DNA of 64,000 bases from Methanobacteriota archaeon (lineage in GTDB: Archaea > Thermoplasmatota > Thermoplasmata > UBA10834). Below are positions 1 through 7,788 of this stretch, piece after piece (position 1 is the first letter of the stretch; each line of letters starts with the position of its first letter). The translations under genes and the position numbers were made by a program. Where the stretch lies: positions 1,535,508 through 1,599,507 of the forward strand of contig CP070732.1 of NCBI GenBank assembly GCA_020347565.1, read 5' to 3'. The notes beneath the pieces were generated by a model. It worked only from the letters and a program-made list of their open reading frames with translations, did not search any database and was not told where the DNA came from.

Positions 1-66
1 GCTCATCATCGCGGTGGTGACTGAGAGGGCTCTCTCCAGAGAATTCTCGTGCACATCGTAGTCCAT
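1..66 (-). CDS. partial CDS, N-terminus only, unknown
   Basis: The minus strand opens with ATG at 66 and stays open to the window edge, giving 22 residues beginning MDYDVHENSLER. I do not recognise it. An AT-rich stretch lies just upstream (about 75-105), compatible with a promoter for a leaderless or short-leader mRNA. The rest of the gene lies outside the window, so it may be a chance ORF. Confidence 0.35.
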   Translation of the reverse strand, partial: MDYDVHENSLERALSVTTAMMS

Positions 67-225
67 GATTAGAGTCCTATTTCTGGTTTTTGAATTCACG
101 ACGACATGGTGGTTTCGTACTGACCTAGCATCCGTCTGCTCCGAGGGGGTGGCCGGAGCGGTATTGCGCCGGCGTCGCACAGGCGCGAGGGACGCCCCTG
201 CCGCCGTCCTCGGGGGCCGCCGCGC

Positions 226-636
226 TCATGTCTTCATCCAGAAGAGTCCGCAGTGGCATCTGCCGTCCCTCTCGACGTCGCCTCCCCGGGTGGGCCTGCA
301 TGGACACTGGTGTTCGCCGTCATGCCTGAGTCTGCACGGGCAGTAGAAGTCGCCGAACTTGCGTCTCTTGTCAATCAGCCCTTCGATGATCTCCGCCTTC
401 ATCTCGTTGAACACATAGCCCCTGATGCGGGCGAACGCATCTATCCTGTCCAGGATCTCCTGGTCCGAGTACTTGCCGACGCGGTCGCCGGTCCATCCGT
501 CCGCTGATGCCCTAATCAAGAGCTTCTGCCCGCATACAGGGCACATGACCTCCTCTCCGTCTCCGACGCCCTTCGGCGGTGGGAATCGAACGGAGCAAAC
601 CGGGCAGAACACCCTGCCCTCTCCTGAGGGTGTCAT
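226..636 (-). CDS. ferredoxin:thioredoxin reductase catalytic-chain family protein with N-terminal zinc ribbon
   Basis: A 136-residue protein. The C-terminal half has the three paired-cysteine motifs of the ferredoxin:thioredoxin reductase catalytic subunit: CPC at 99-101, CPC at 111-113 and CHC at 127-129, ending GLFW. In the family these hold a 4Fe-4S cluster next to a redox-active disulfide that passes electrons from ferredoxin to a thioredoxin-like protein. The gaps between motifs (9 and 13 residues) differ from the plant enzyme (16 and 8). Residues 11-35 add a zinc ribbon (C11, C14, C32, C35). Its ATG overlaps the stop of the upstream glutaredoxin gene by 4 nt, so the two are translationally coupled and the glutaredoxin is the likely partner. 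Family is clear; the physiological partner is inferred. Confidence 0.85.
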   Translation of the reverse strand: MTPSGEGRVFCPVCSVRFPPPKGVGDGEEVMCPVCGQKLLIRASADGWTGDRVGKYSDQEILDRIDAFARIRGYVFNEMKAEIIEGLIDKRRKFGDFYCPCRLRHDGEHQCPCRPTRGGDVERDGRCHCGLFWMKT

Positions 637-884
637 AGCCCGAGTGCCTTCCTCAGCTTCTCCTCGTTGTGGCCGACAATGACCTCGGAGCCGATCAGCA
701 CGACCGGGAACGACTGCTTTCCGGTGATCCTCTCGATCTCGTCCAGCAGGTCGTCCTGCTCCTTACCCTCGAGGAGGTCCACGTCGACAATGTCGCAATC
801 TATTCCGTTGTCCTTCAGGAACTGCTTCGTCCTCCTGCAGTACGGGCATGTGCTCAGGGCATAGACCTTGATGTTGTCCGTCAT
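633..884 (-). CDS. glutaredoxin/thioredoxin-like small redox protein
   Basis: An 83-residue glutaredoxin-fold protein with the redox motif CPYC at residues 13-16 and the later SFPVVLIG segment carrying the cis-proline. I chose ATG 884 over ATG 896 because GGTGA sits 5 nt before it. It overlaps the downstream FTR-like gene by ATGA, which suggests a ferredoxin-to-FTR-to-glutaredoxin chain for reducing protein disulfides in the cytoplasm. Target proteins cannot be told from sequence. Confidence 0.9.
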   Translation of the reverse strand: MTDNIKVYALSTCPYCRRTKQFLKDNGIDCDIVDVDLLEGKEQDDLLDEIERITGKQSFPVVLIGSEVIVGHNEEKLRKALGL

Positions 885-1047
885 ATGCTTCACCATCGGT
901 CGGGCGTCTGACCCCAGTTCAGACGCCGCCTGAGAGATGTACAGAGGGCCTTTCCGATATTATACTTGTCCAGAACCCGGGCGGGAGCGCTCGTTCCGCG
1001 TGACAAGCTTTTTGCCGCGCACGACCATTGAGTGCTCCGGTGTGACC

Positions 1048-2019
1048 ATGTCCGGCGAGTTACTATACCTTTCGGCCGAGGACGTCCAGCGCGTGGGCCT
1101 GCCCATAGTCGACGTGATCGACGCTGTCGAGGCGGCATTTGCGGAGAAGGGGAAGGGCGGCGCCGAGATGCCTCCGAAGCCCGGGATACACCCGATGCCT
1201 GACTCATTCATACACGCCATGCCAGCTTACTTGAAGTCGATGAATGTCGCGGGCATGAAGTGGGTCAGCGGATTCCCCGGCAACAGGAAGCGGGGACTGC
1301 CCTACATAACTGGCCTCATAGTCCTGAACGACCACGAGACGGGCCTCCCTACGTGCGTGATGGACGCTTCGTGGGTGACGGCCAAGAGGACGGCGGCGGC
1401 GACCGCCGTCGCGGCGAAGCACCTCGCCTCCCCGTCTTCGGCTGTCTTCGGCATACTCGGATGCGGCGTCCAGGGGAGGACCAACCTCGAGGCGAACGAT
1501 GCGATGTTCGACCTGGAGCGCGTCCTCGCGTACGACTTGGACAGGGACGTCGCGACGAAGTACGCGAGCGACATGAAGATGGCGTACGGCCTCGAGGTGA
1601 AGGTCGCCTCTGGGCCGAAGGAGGTGGTCGAGGGCTCGGACATCGTGGTTACGGCAGGGCCAATACTGAAGCACCCTACGCCGGTGATCGAGGCGGGGTG
1701 GCTGAGGAAGGGATGCTTCGCCTGTCCCTTAGACTTCGACTCCTACTGGAAGCCGGAGGCGATGCACGATATGGACAAGTTCTGCACCGACGACGTGGGG
1801 CAGCTCGAGTACTACCGCACCGTCGGCTATTTTTCCGACATCCCAGCTGTCTACGCCGACATGGCCGAAATCGTCATCGGCGAGAGGCCTGGCAGAGAGT
1901 CCCCTGAGGAGAGGATCATGTCGATGAACCTCGGAGTGGCTGTGGAGGACATGGTGACCGCAGCGAGGGTCGTGGAAGCGGCGAAGAGGAAGGGCGTCGG
2001 CACGTGGCTCCCGCTGTAA
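1048..2019 (+). CDS. ornithine cyclodeaminase / alanine dehydrogenase family protein (mu-crystallin family)
   Basis: A 323-residue NAD(P)-dependent enzyme of the ornithine cyclodeaminase/mu-crystallin family. The N-terminal part has the substrate-binding KWVSGFPGN region; the Rossmann domain carries GILGCGVQG near residue 135. Family members cyclise ornithine to proline with loss of ammonia, act as archaeal alanine dehydrogenases, or reduce cyclic imines. The sequence alone does not decide among these. ATG 1048 follows GGTGTG and begins in register with family starts; the longer reading frame back to 937 runs through a TATA-like stretch (about 957-965) and was rejected. Monocistronic, followed by a minus-strand tRNA. 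Confidence 0.85.
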   Translation: MSGELLYLSAEDVQRVGLPIVDVIDAVEAAFAEKGKGGAEMPPKPGIHPMPDSFIHAMPAYLKSMNVAGMKWVSGFPGNRKRGLPYITGLIVLNDHETGLPTCVMDASWVTAKRTAAATAVAAKHLASPSSAVFGILGCGVQGRTNLEANDAMFDLERVLAYDLDRDVATKYASDMKMAYGLEVKVASGPKEVVEGSDIVVTAGPILKHPTPVIEAGWLRKGCFACPLDFDSYWKPEAMHDMDKFCTDDVGQLEYYRTVGYFSDIPAVYADMAEIVIGERPGRESPEERIMSMNLGVAVEDMVTAARVVEAAKRKGVGTWLPL

Positions 2020-2060
2020 GCGAGAATCTCTCCAGTGGCGGCGCATCGGTCGGAAAGGGA

Positions 2061-2136
2061 TGGCGCCCCGGTCGGGATTCGGACCCGAGTCCCGAGCTCG
2101 ACAGGCTCGGATGATAGGCCGCTACACTACCGGGGC
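2061..2136 (-). tRNA. tRNA-Asp(GTC)
   Basis: Full cloverleaf on the minus strand: 7-bp acceptor (2130-2136 with 2065-2071), anticodon stem CGAGC/GCTCG around loop CTGTCGA giving anticodon GTC, T stem TCGGG/CCCGA with loop TCCGAAT, and discriminator G73 as expected for Asp. The 3' CCA is encoded (2061-2063). No intron. Confidence 0.96.
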
Positions 2137-2202
2137 CGTGTGTTGTCGGAGCCACTGGCAAGCCACGCTGTCGGACGTGGTGTCTGAGGCAAAAGCTCAC
2201 TG

Positions 2203-2212
2203 CGTATATAAG
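2203..2212 (-). promoter_or_regulatory. TATA box, probably for tRNA-Asp
   Basis: CTTATATACG on the minus strand, about 70 nt upstream of the tRNA 5' end. That allows a short 5' leader to be removed by RNase P. Confidence 0.5.
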
Positions 2213-2260
2213 CGTTGGCGGCTGCGCAGATGCTGGCTCGACCCGCTGTCGCCAGCCGCC

Positions 2261-2455
2261 TCAGCTGCCAGCTTCGTCTTTCGGAGCTGCCCCGCTCGCC
2301 GGCTCCTCCGGCTCGTCCTTGAAATCCTCGATTGGCTTGGTCGTGTACACGCCGCATTTCATGCAATAGAACGTGACGAACATGTCGTCCATGTCGTCCG
2401 CCTTGAGTTCCTTGTCGCAGACCCTGCAGTTGGCTCTCATTTGATGGAGTTTCAT
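2261..2455 (-). CDS. small zinc-ribbon protein
   Basis: A 64-residue protein with two CxxC knuckles (CRVC and CMKC) about 20 residues apart, forming a probable zinc ribbon, followed by an acidic, alanine-rich tail. The start may be M1 or the Met of MRANCRVC (M6). Small archaeal zinc ribbons of this type are common and mostly uncharacterised; no function is assigned. It lies downstream of the NAC gene on the same strand, 66 nt away, and may be co-transcribed. Confidence 0.7.
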   Translation of the reverse strand: MKLHQMRANCRVCDKELKADDMDDMFVTFYCMKCGVYTTKPIEDFKDEPEEPASGAAPKDEAGS

Positions 2456-2521
2456 GTACCCTCAACCTGCAAGGCAGCGGACAACGGGTGACGTGCTATA
2501 ATTCTTTCCCGAGCGACAGCC

Positions 2522-2902
2522 TCATCTCGAGGCCATGATCTTCAGTATCGCTTCTGCGGGTGCGCCGTCGCACTCCTCAAGGGCCTTCCGGGCCTCCTCC
2601 TCCGAGCAGCCAGCCTGTGACATGACCAGCTCGACGTCCTCCGTGGGCACGCCCCCCTTCTCCTCAGCCCTTCCGCGTTCGGACAGCTCGCGCTCCTCGG
2701 GGCTTCCCACTACCTGATACGTCGTCTGGCCCTGCATGGTGACCGCCGTGACTGCGGCGTCCCTGAACACGATCTCCTTCTTCTTCGTCCTTATGACGAC
2801 CTCTTCGACTCCGTCCACTTCTTCCTGAGTGATGCCCATCCTTCGCATCGCAGCCTTCATCTGCTTCGGATTCATTCTGCCGCCGGGAAACATACCTGGC
2901 AC
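2522..2902 (-). CDS. nac: nascent polypeptide-associated complex protein (archaeal NAC)
   Basis: A 126-residue archaeal NAC homologue. The glycine/methionine-rich N-terminus followed by MNPKQMKAAMRRMGI is the family signature for ribosome contact. The NAC beta-barrel follows (about 35-70), and a C-terminal UBA domain (about 86-126) ends in EAILKIMASR. It forms a homodimer that binds nascent chains at the ribosomal exit. Length and domain order are normal. A second possible start lies at the internal MFPGG methionine. Confidence 0.95.
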   Translation of the reverse strand: MPGMFPGGRMNPKQMKAAMRRMGITQEEVDGVEEVVIRTKKKEIVFRDAAVTAVTMQGQTTYQVVGSPEERELSERGRAEEKGGVPTEDVELVMSQAGCSEEEARKALEECDGAPAEAILKIMASR

Positions 2903-3060
2903 CTGACCGTGTCGCGTTGGCCTAGAGAACCTCCGCTACCGATAAAAGCGTTTCCCAACCAGCGCGCCCAGGGCATCACAGATGATTACAGGAGGCGAAC
3001 GTTTTAAACCCCCCCGGTCGATAGATACCCCCGTCTCCGGAATAGGGATCGGTGGCGATG

Positions 3061-3549
3061 ATGGCGATTGACAAGGACCTCGCAGATGCCCAGGACGCCC
3101 TGGCGAACGGCGACTTCGACAAGGCGGTAACGAAGTTCAACAAGATCATCAAGGCGGATTCCAAGTGCGCGGACGCCTACTTCGGCAAGGCGGAGGCATC
3201 CGTGGGCGTCCCCAAAATGTCCGTCGAGGATGTCCAGGAGCTGTACAAGAAGGCAGTAGACCTCGACCCTAAGAATCCGGTATTCCAGTCGTCGTATGCG
3301 TCGTACCTGGTCGAGGTCGGCCGGTTCAAAGAGGCCGAGGCTGCATACAACAAGGCTGCCGAGCTGGACCCAGACAACGCGAAGTACTACTACTCCGAGT
3401 TCGGCATGGAGTACGTCCTTAGGGCGCCCGTGGTCATGGAGAAGTTCTTGGACGAGAAGACGAAGGACATGATCATCCAGAAGGGCTTGAAGTACCTGCT
3501 CAAGGCGGTCGGCATGACGGAGGAGGACGCGAAGCGGCTCCTAGCGTAG
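3061..3549 (+). CDS. tetratricopeptide repeat (TPR) protein
   Basis: About 162 residues, built of TPR helices: the repeat ending NKIIKADSK, one ending KKAVDLDPKNP and one ending NKAAELDPDN have the canonical spacing. TPRs are protein-binding scaffolds; the partner is unknown. Start alternatives are GTG 3052, ATG 3058 and ATG 3061; GGTGG at 3051-3055 favours the last. A TATA-like TTTTAAA at 3002-3008 would give a leader of about 25 nt. Its 3' end overlaps the convergent zinc-finger gene by 9 nt. Confidence 0.88.
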   Translation: MAIDKDLADAQDALANGDFDKAVTKFNKIIKADSKCADAYFGKAEASVGVPKMSVEDVQELYKKAVDLDPKNPVFQSSYASYLVEVGRFKEAEAAYNKAAELDPDNAKYYYSEFGMEYVLRAPVVMEKFLDEKTKDMIIQKGLKYLLKAVGMTEEDAKRLLA

Positions 3550-3717
3550 AACCCTGCCCCCGCTCACATCCGGATGGGCCTCGCCGCCCTTTCTGAAACA
3601 CGCCAGGCATATGCCTGTCCGTGGCTCGACGCATCTGTCGCACGCCAGTCTCCCGCACAGCTTGCACGTGTTCATTGCTGGCTCTCCGCACAAGCTGCAG
3701 ACGCCCGCCATCGTCAT
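3541..3717 (-). CDS. small B-box/HIT-type zinc finger protein
   Basis: A 58-residue protein dense in cysteine pairs: CSLC, CKLC, CDRC and CLAC, arranged like a cross-brace two-zinc module of the B-box or zf-HIT kind. No catalytic residues are seen, so an RNA- or protein-binding role is inferred. ATG 3717 is chosen because a TTTTATG element lies about 30 nt upstream, fitting a leaderless mRNA. The larger ORF extension would run through that promoter. Confidence 0.7.
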   Translation of the reverse strand: MTMAGVCSLCGEPAMNTCKLCGRLACDRCVEPRTGICLACFRKGGEAHPDVSGGRVLR

Positions 3718-3766
3718 TGTGCTCCAATCAAGGACGGCCGTTGCACATAAAACCTTGCGTCGACGT

Positions 3767-4471
3767 TCACAGCAGCCTGAGCCAACGCAGCGCCTCGACG
3801 ACGCCATCCCCGCTCTCGCTGGCGACGACATGGGCAGCGGAGCGCTTGGTCTTCTCGGGCGCGTTGCCCACGGACACCCCCCATCCGCACTCTCGCAGCA
3901 TCCTCTCGTCGTTCTCCGAGTCGCCTATGGCCGCCACGTCGCGGACATCGAGGCCAGAGATCTCGCAGGCCTTGCGCACGCCGGTCATCTTATCCATGCC
4001 CTTGCGCATGATGTGGATCGCCCATCCCGTGCTCTGGACATCCACCTCAAATCCCTCTACGAGCCGTCGTACCTCGTCCAAGGCGTGGTCCTGCTTGATG
4101 CCGACCTCGGTCTCGCGCCACCTGTCCGTGAAGAGCCTCTCGACGCGCATCGACCCCGCGAGGTGCTCGAACGCCCTCAGCGGTTCGTCCGGCTCCGCCA
4201 GCCTCCACACCTCCTGCCCGCGGGAGACAATGCCGCCGTTCTCCGCGATTATCGGGCCTTCGAAGCCGCAGTAGACGGCGAGAGAGTACGCCACCGGGAG
4301 CACGTTGCCGCTCGCGAGCATGACCACAGCACCGGAGTCGTTGACCTCGCGCAGGGCGGCGACGGCCTCAAGGCCTATCCTGCGGTTCTTCCCGGACAGA
4401 GTGCCGTCGATGTCGACCACGACGCCTTTGACATCGCCTTGCCCAGGCCGCCGGCCGTCGTCACTGGTCAT
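3767..4471 (-). CDS. phosphoglycolate phosphatase, archaeal HAD-IIB type
   Basis: A 234-residue HAD-superfamily phosphatase. Motif I is VVVDIDGT with the nucleophile D20 and D22, and motif IV is GDSENDERM. The cap and overall length match the archaeal phosphoglycolate phosphatase family (Thermoplasma acidophilum TA0175 type, EC 3.1.3.18), which converts 2-phosphoglycolate to glycolate and is related to sucrose-phosphatase-like enzymes. It overlaps the end of the upstream mptA by 11 nt, so the two form an operon. Substrate is assigned by family, not proven. Confidence 0.88.
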   Translation of the reverse strand: MTSDDGRRPGQGDVKGVVVDIDGTLSGKNRRIGLEAVAALREVNDSGAVVMLASGNVLPVAYSLAVYCGFEGPIIAENGGIVSRGQEVWRLAEPDEPLRAFEHLAGSMRVERLFTDRWRETEVGIKQDHALDEVRRLVEGFEVDVQSTGWAIHIMRKGMDKMTGVRKACEISGLDVRDVAAIGDSENDERMLRECGWGVSVGNAPEKTKRSAAHVVASESGDGVVEALRWLRLL

Positions 4472-5357
4472 CTGATGCCCTCAACTCTCCAAGCGTGGTG
4501 ATCCTCTCTGCGAATGCGTTGTGCTTGTGGATGGACTCCTCGCTTTCGCTCCTGACCGTCACGTGCACCGAATCGTCGAGGTCCTCGTATCGGTGGAGTA
4601 TCTTGCCGAGGATGTCCCTCACGACGTCTTCCACGAACTTCGGGTTCTCATGGGCGTTCATCACGACCTTCGCCTCGTCGTCCCTCTTGAGAATGCCGTA
4701 TGTCGGACTGCTCAGCGAGCTCTCGACGATGGCGATCAGGTCGTCCGCCTCGATGTCCACGTGCTCGGGAACCTCCATCATGAGCGTCGTACGGTTCCTC
4801 TGATTGTGCGTTATCACGGGCAAGCTGCGAGCCTGTTCAGAGAGCCCGGGTGACCTCTGCTCCAGCTGCTCGCGAACGCTCTCCATCGCGCACGGACACG
4901 CCGTCATGCCTTCGACCTCTACTCCCACCAGCTTCATCAGGCCGTTCCCGCGCTTCGCGGTCGCCCTCGCCATCAGCTTGTAGGGTTCCATGATCCGCCT
5001 TCCCGTCCCGGTCACGCGTTCGAGAAAGTAGTCCGCCACCATGTTGACCTCCCCGTAGCTGGCGTACTCGTGCCTGTCGAGCAACTCCCTGCAGACCTTG
5101 CCCGACAGCTCCTCCAGGCTCGAGACCTTCTCCCGCACGCTCTCGTCTATCATCTCGGTGATGATCTCGACGTTCCTCGACATGTGCGAGCCCTTCTGCG
5201 TAGATGGCAGGTCGACGAACACGTCGATCAGGGCCGTCACGTGGTTGTGTCTTCCGTTGCGCTGGACCACGACTGGCTTCCGCACTCCCGTGACGCCGAC
5301 ACGTGTAAGCCTAAACCCGTTCTCGACCCTGCGATTCTGCACGTCCAGATGATTCAC
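4461..5357 (-). CDS. mptA: GTP cyclohydrolase MptA (type IV, methanopterin pathway)
   Basis: A 298-residue GTP cyclohydrolase of the FolE2/MptA family. The N-terminal LTRVGVTGVRKPV and the internal GVEVEGMTACPCAM segment with its metal-binding cysteine are signatures of MptA, the Fe(II)-dependent enzyme that makes 7,8-dihydroneopterin 2',3'-cyclic phosphate, the first step toward tetrahydromethanopterin-type pterins. The start is GTG 5357, in register with family N-termini (VQ..R..); a GGATTATTATCC element about 33 nt upstream is a plausible TATA region. It is followed by the overlapping HAD phosphatase. Confidence 0.93.
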   Translation of the reverse strand: MNHLDVQNRRVENGFRLTRVGVTGVRKPVVVQRNGRHNHVTALIDVFVDLPSTQKGSHMSRNVEIITEMIDESVREKVSSLEELSGKVCRELLDRHEYASYGEVNMVADYFLERVTGTGRRIMEPYKLMARATAKRGNGLMKLVGVEVEGMTACPCAMESVREQLEQRSPGLSEQARSLPVITHNQRNRTTLMMEVPEHVDIEADDLIAIVESSLSSPTYGILKRDDEAKVVMNAHENPKFVEDVVRDILGKILHRYEDLDDSVHVTVRSESEESIHKHNAFAERITTLGELRASDDQ

Positions 5358-5444
5358 CCTGCACCGATTCCAACTGTAATCATGGGCGGATAATAATCCA
5401 TGACTGTTTTACCATCCGGACGGTAGCAGGGTGGCGTATATTAT

Positions 5445-6152
5445 CTACTCGTAGCGCTGGCAGCGGTAGCAGTAGTACCTGTTGTACTCGGGGACGTACT
5501 CCAGAGGTCCGCCGCATGTCGGGCAAGCCCTCCCAGGCATCATCGGCGCTGCCGGTCCACCAGCGGCTGCGGACGCGCTGACAGTCGCCCTCCGCCGCTC
5601 CTCCCCCTTGTCGCTGATCGCGGTCAGCTGGACCGCCGCACCGAAGACCATCACCGCGAGCATCACGATGACGACCATAGTCATGTCTATCCACTCCAGC
5701 CAGAGAGCGCCCAGGCCGACGAGCAGACCGCCGATCACGGCTGTCACGACGCCGAGCGCCTGCTCTATGAACACGATCGTGAGGGCCAGCGCCATCGCGG
5801 CCAGTATGAGCGCAACGATCTCGCTCTCGACGAGGCCCAGGACGACGAAGTAGGTGAACAGGCCGGCGACGACGCCGAGGCCGATCTCAGCCAGGAACAC
5901 GAACACGAAGCTTCCTATGATTGCGCAGAGCATGGACGCGAACAGGCCTATGAGCACGCCTCCGACCGCAGTGCCTATTACGAACCCAAGGATCCCGCCT
6001 ATTAGGGCGCCTATGAAAGACATCAGGTGTCTCCATACGACTCTCCCCGCGAAGGCGATGAGCAGCCCTATGACAAGTATGAGCATGTAGACAAGAACGC
6101 TGACATCGCTCGAGATCCCATCCTCGAATCCTTGGGGCGGGCCTAGCGCCAT
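5445..6152 (-). CDS. multi-pass membrane protein with C-terminal zinc ribbon
   Basis: 235 residues. Residues 18-175 form about seven hydrophobic glycine-rich helices (for example VLVYMLILVIGLLIAFAG and FIGALIGGILGFVIG), reminiscent of the DUF4203/TMEM198 family. A cytoplasmic alanine/proline linker then leads to a zinc ribbon, CPTCGG...CYRCQRYE, at the C-terminus. GAGGAG upstream of ATG 6152 is a good ribosome site. Function is unknown; the membrane-plus-zinc-ribbon design recurs at 14031-14672. Confidence 0.75.
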   Translation of the reverse strand: MALGPPQGFEDGISSDVSVLVYMLILVIGLLIAFAGRVVWRHLMSFIGALIGGILGFVIGTAVGGVLIGLFASMLCAIIGSFVFVFLAEIGLGVVAGLFTYFVVLGLVESEIVALILAAMALALTIVFIEQALGVVTAVIGGLLVGLGALWLEWIDMTMVVIVMLAVMVFGAAVQLTAISDKGEERRRATVSASAAAGGPAAPMMPGRACPTCGGPLEYVPEYNRYYCYRCQRYE

Positions 6153-6267
6153 ATGATCCGCTCCTCGCAGTGCAAGTAACTACGCACCCTCCCTTTAATC
6201 CTTCGCAGCCTCCGAGGGACGCCGTCGGGAGACCAAATTCTATCTACCATCCAGCGCTATCCCGTGC

Positions 6268-6921
6268 GTGGAAATGATATGCGGCGTGGATGAGGCGGGG
6301 AGAGGTCCCGTGATGGGGCCGCTGGTGGTCTGCGGAGTCTCGGTCGAGGACGAGGCACCCCTCGTGGGACTGGGCGTCAGAGACTCGAAGAAGCTGACGA
6401 GGAGCAGGAGAGACGAACTCGCTCCCAGGATCATAGAGGTGTCGCAGGTGGAGGTCGTCGAGGTCTCAGCAGAAGAGATAGACGCCTTGAGGGAGAGGAT
6501 GACGATTAACCAGCTGGAGGCGATGCTGTTCGCCAGGGTGATCGACAGGCTCTCGCCCACGATCGCCTATCTGGACGCGGCCGACGTCAGCGAGGAGCGG
6601 TTCTGCGAGATGACGCGGTCGCACATGAGTTGTGGCGCTTCGACGGTGGCGAAGCACAGGGCGGACGACGCGTATCCTGTAGTCTCAGCAGCGTCCATCA
6701 TCGCGAAAGTCACAAGAGACCGCCGCGTAGGCCTCATCGAGCGTGAGCTGGGCACCAGCCTAGGCTCCGGCTACGCATCTGATCCCGTCACGAGGGCGTT
6801 CCTACAGAACTGGATAGCCGAGAAGGGCTCGCTCCCGCCGCACACCCGGCGGTCATGGGAGACCTCCCAAAAGCTAATGAACCTCAAGGGGATGCGGACG
6901 CTCGAATCGTTCGAGGGATAG
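6268..6921 (+). CDS. rnhB: ribonuclease HII
   Basis: A 217-residue RNase HII, which cleaves RNA in RNA-DNA hybrids and single ribonucleotides in DNA. The first catalytic pair is in GVDEAGRG (residues 6-13), a further acidic site lies in YLDAADV, and SAASIIAKVTRD is the conserved C-terminal motif. Length is normal for archaea. GTG 6268 and ATG 6274 are both possible; an AT-rich TTCTATCTA about 30 nt upstream suits a leaderless start. It is followed 3 nt later by the SCP2 gene. Confidence 0.96.
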   Translation: MEMICGVDEAGRGPVMGPLVVCGVSVEDEAPLVGLGVRDSKKLTRSRRDELAPRIIEVSQVEVVEVSAEEIDALRERMTINQLEAMLFARVIDRLSPTIAYLDAADVSEERFCEMTRSHMSCGASTVAKHRADDAYPVVSAASIIAKVTRDRRVGLIERELGTSLGSGYASDPVTRAFLQNWIAEKGSLPPHTRRSWETSQKLMNLKGMRTLESFEG

Positions 6922-6924
6922 ATA

Positions 6925-7257
6925 TTGGTCGAAGAGTTGCTCAGGACGGCTATCGACAAGTTCAACGGCAAGGTGGCGGAGGACCCGGCGCTCGCGAAGG
7001 AGCTCGAGGGCGTGTCAAAGACGATTCAGCTCGAGGTGGAAGATGGCGAATGGTATCACTTTCGCCTGCAGGACGGCAGAGTCGACGGACCACACGGCGG
7101 CGCCGCGGAGAGCCCAGACATAAGGATCATCGCTAGCGCCGACACCCTGACGCGCCTGTGGAGCAGGAAGCTACGCGTCATGAAAGCGTTGGCCACGAGA
7201 AAGCTCCAGGTCAAGGGCTCCATTGAGGATCTCCTGAGGTTGAGGCGATTCTTCTGA
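6925..7257 (+). CDS. SCP2 sterol-binding-domain protein
   Basis: A 110-residue single SCP2-fold protein: the ELEGVSKTIQLEV strand, a glycine-rich hairpin, then the helix with LTRLWSRKLRVMKAL and the terminal VKGSIEDLLRLRRFF. SCP2 domains bind lipids or other hydrophobic ligands; the archaeal ligand is unknown. The start is TTG 6925, only 3 nt after the rnhB stop, with GAGGGA at 6913-6918 as ribosome site inside the rnhB end. The two are co-transcribed. Confidence 0.85.
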   Translation: MVEELLRTAIDKFNGKVAEDPALAKELEGVSKTIQLEVEDGEWYHFRLQDGRVDGPHGGAAESPDIRIIASADTLTRLWSRKLRVMKALATRKLQVKGSIEDLLRLRRFF

Positions 7258-7282
7258 CCCAGCAGTCCCGTGACGAACGGAT

Positions 7283-7291
7283 ACTTTTAAC
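7283..7291 (+). promoter_or_regulatory. TATA box of tRNA-Met
   Basis: ACTTTTAAC centred about 30 nt before the 5' end of the tRNA, the expected archaeal TATA position for a transcript starting within a few nucleotides of the mature end. Confidence 0.6.
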
Positions 7292-7316
7292 TACATAGTC
7301 AACATTAGTCGCCATC

Positions 7317-7391
7317 AGCGGGGTGGGGTAGCTTGGAAATCCCATCAGGCTCATAACCTGAAGATCGTTGGTTCAAATCCAACCCCCGCTA
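7317..7391 (+). tRNA. tRNA-Met(CAT), probably initiator
   Basis: Cloverleaf with acceptor AGCGGGG/CCCCGCT, anticodon stem TCAGG/CCTGA around loop CTCATAA (anticodon CAT), T stem GTTGG/CCAAC and discriminator A. The A1:T72 pair is typical of archaeal initiators. Only two of the three usual G:C pairs flank the loop (the third is A:T). CCA is not encoded. Confidence 0.93.
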
Positions 7392-7435
7392 TCCGCTTCT
7401 CGCCGAGCCCGTCCCACCGATTCGGCAGAAATCCT

Positions 7436-7443
7436 GATATATC
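7436..7443 (+). promoter_or_regulatory. TATA box for leaderless gene at 7467
   Basis: GATATATC centred 27 nt before the GTG at 7467. No ribosome site lies between them, so the mRNA is probably leaderless. Confidence 0.6.
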
Positions 7444-7466
7444 GCGGAAGACTGATAACCCGGATT

Positions 7467-7718
7467 GTGACAGACCACAGCACGTGCAAGGGTTCGAAGG
7501 CGGCTCGTCGCCTGTGCCCTATCTGCCTGCATTGGGACGCGAGGCCTGAGGACGGGTCCGGACCGGGTATCGGATACTGTTCAGAGAGGGACATAATCAC
7601 CTTGGCGAGATGCGAGTGTGAGTACTTCGAGGAGCTCACCGAGGAGAAGGTCGAGGCGAGGAACAGGGCGTTGTACGGGGGGTACAAGGACGAGTCCGAG
7701 GACGAAGAGGAGGAGTGA
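7467..7718 (+). CDS. small cysteine-containing protein with acidic C-terminus
   Basis: An 83-residue protein beginning GTG ACA GAC. It holds CPIC, a later CSE and CECEYF, so a zinc site is plausible, and ends in a run of Asp/Glu. I do not recognise a family. The reading frame is open further upstream, but that would run into the tRNA; the TATA box 27 nt before GTG 7467 sets the start. A 70-nt gap separates it from the next gene. Confidence 0.65.
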   Translation: MTDHSTCKGSKAARRLCPICLHWDARPEDGSGPGIGYCSERDIITLARCECEYFEELTEEKVEARNRALYGGYKDESEDEEEE

Positions 7719-7788
7719 GTCCGTCCAGCCCGTGCAAAACGCTTAAGTCGCCCCTAACCTTGTCACTCTGTGTCTGGTGGGATTTCTG

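Noticed and set aside
7368-7466. Earlier start for the small protein ending at 7718
   Set aside because: It would begin inside the tRNA; a TATA box favours GTG 7467.
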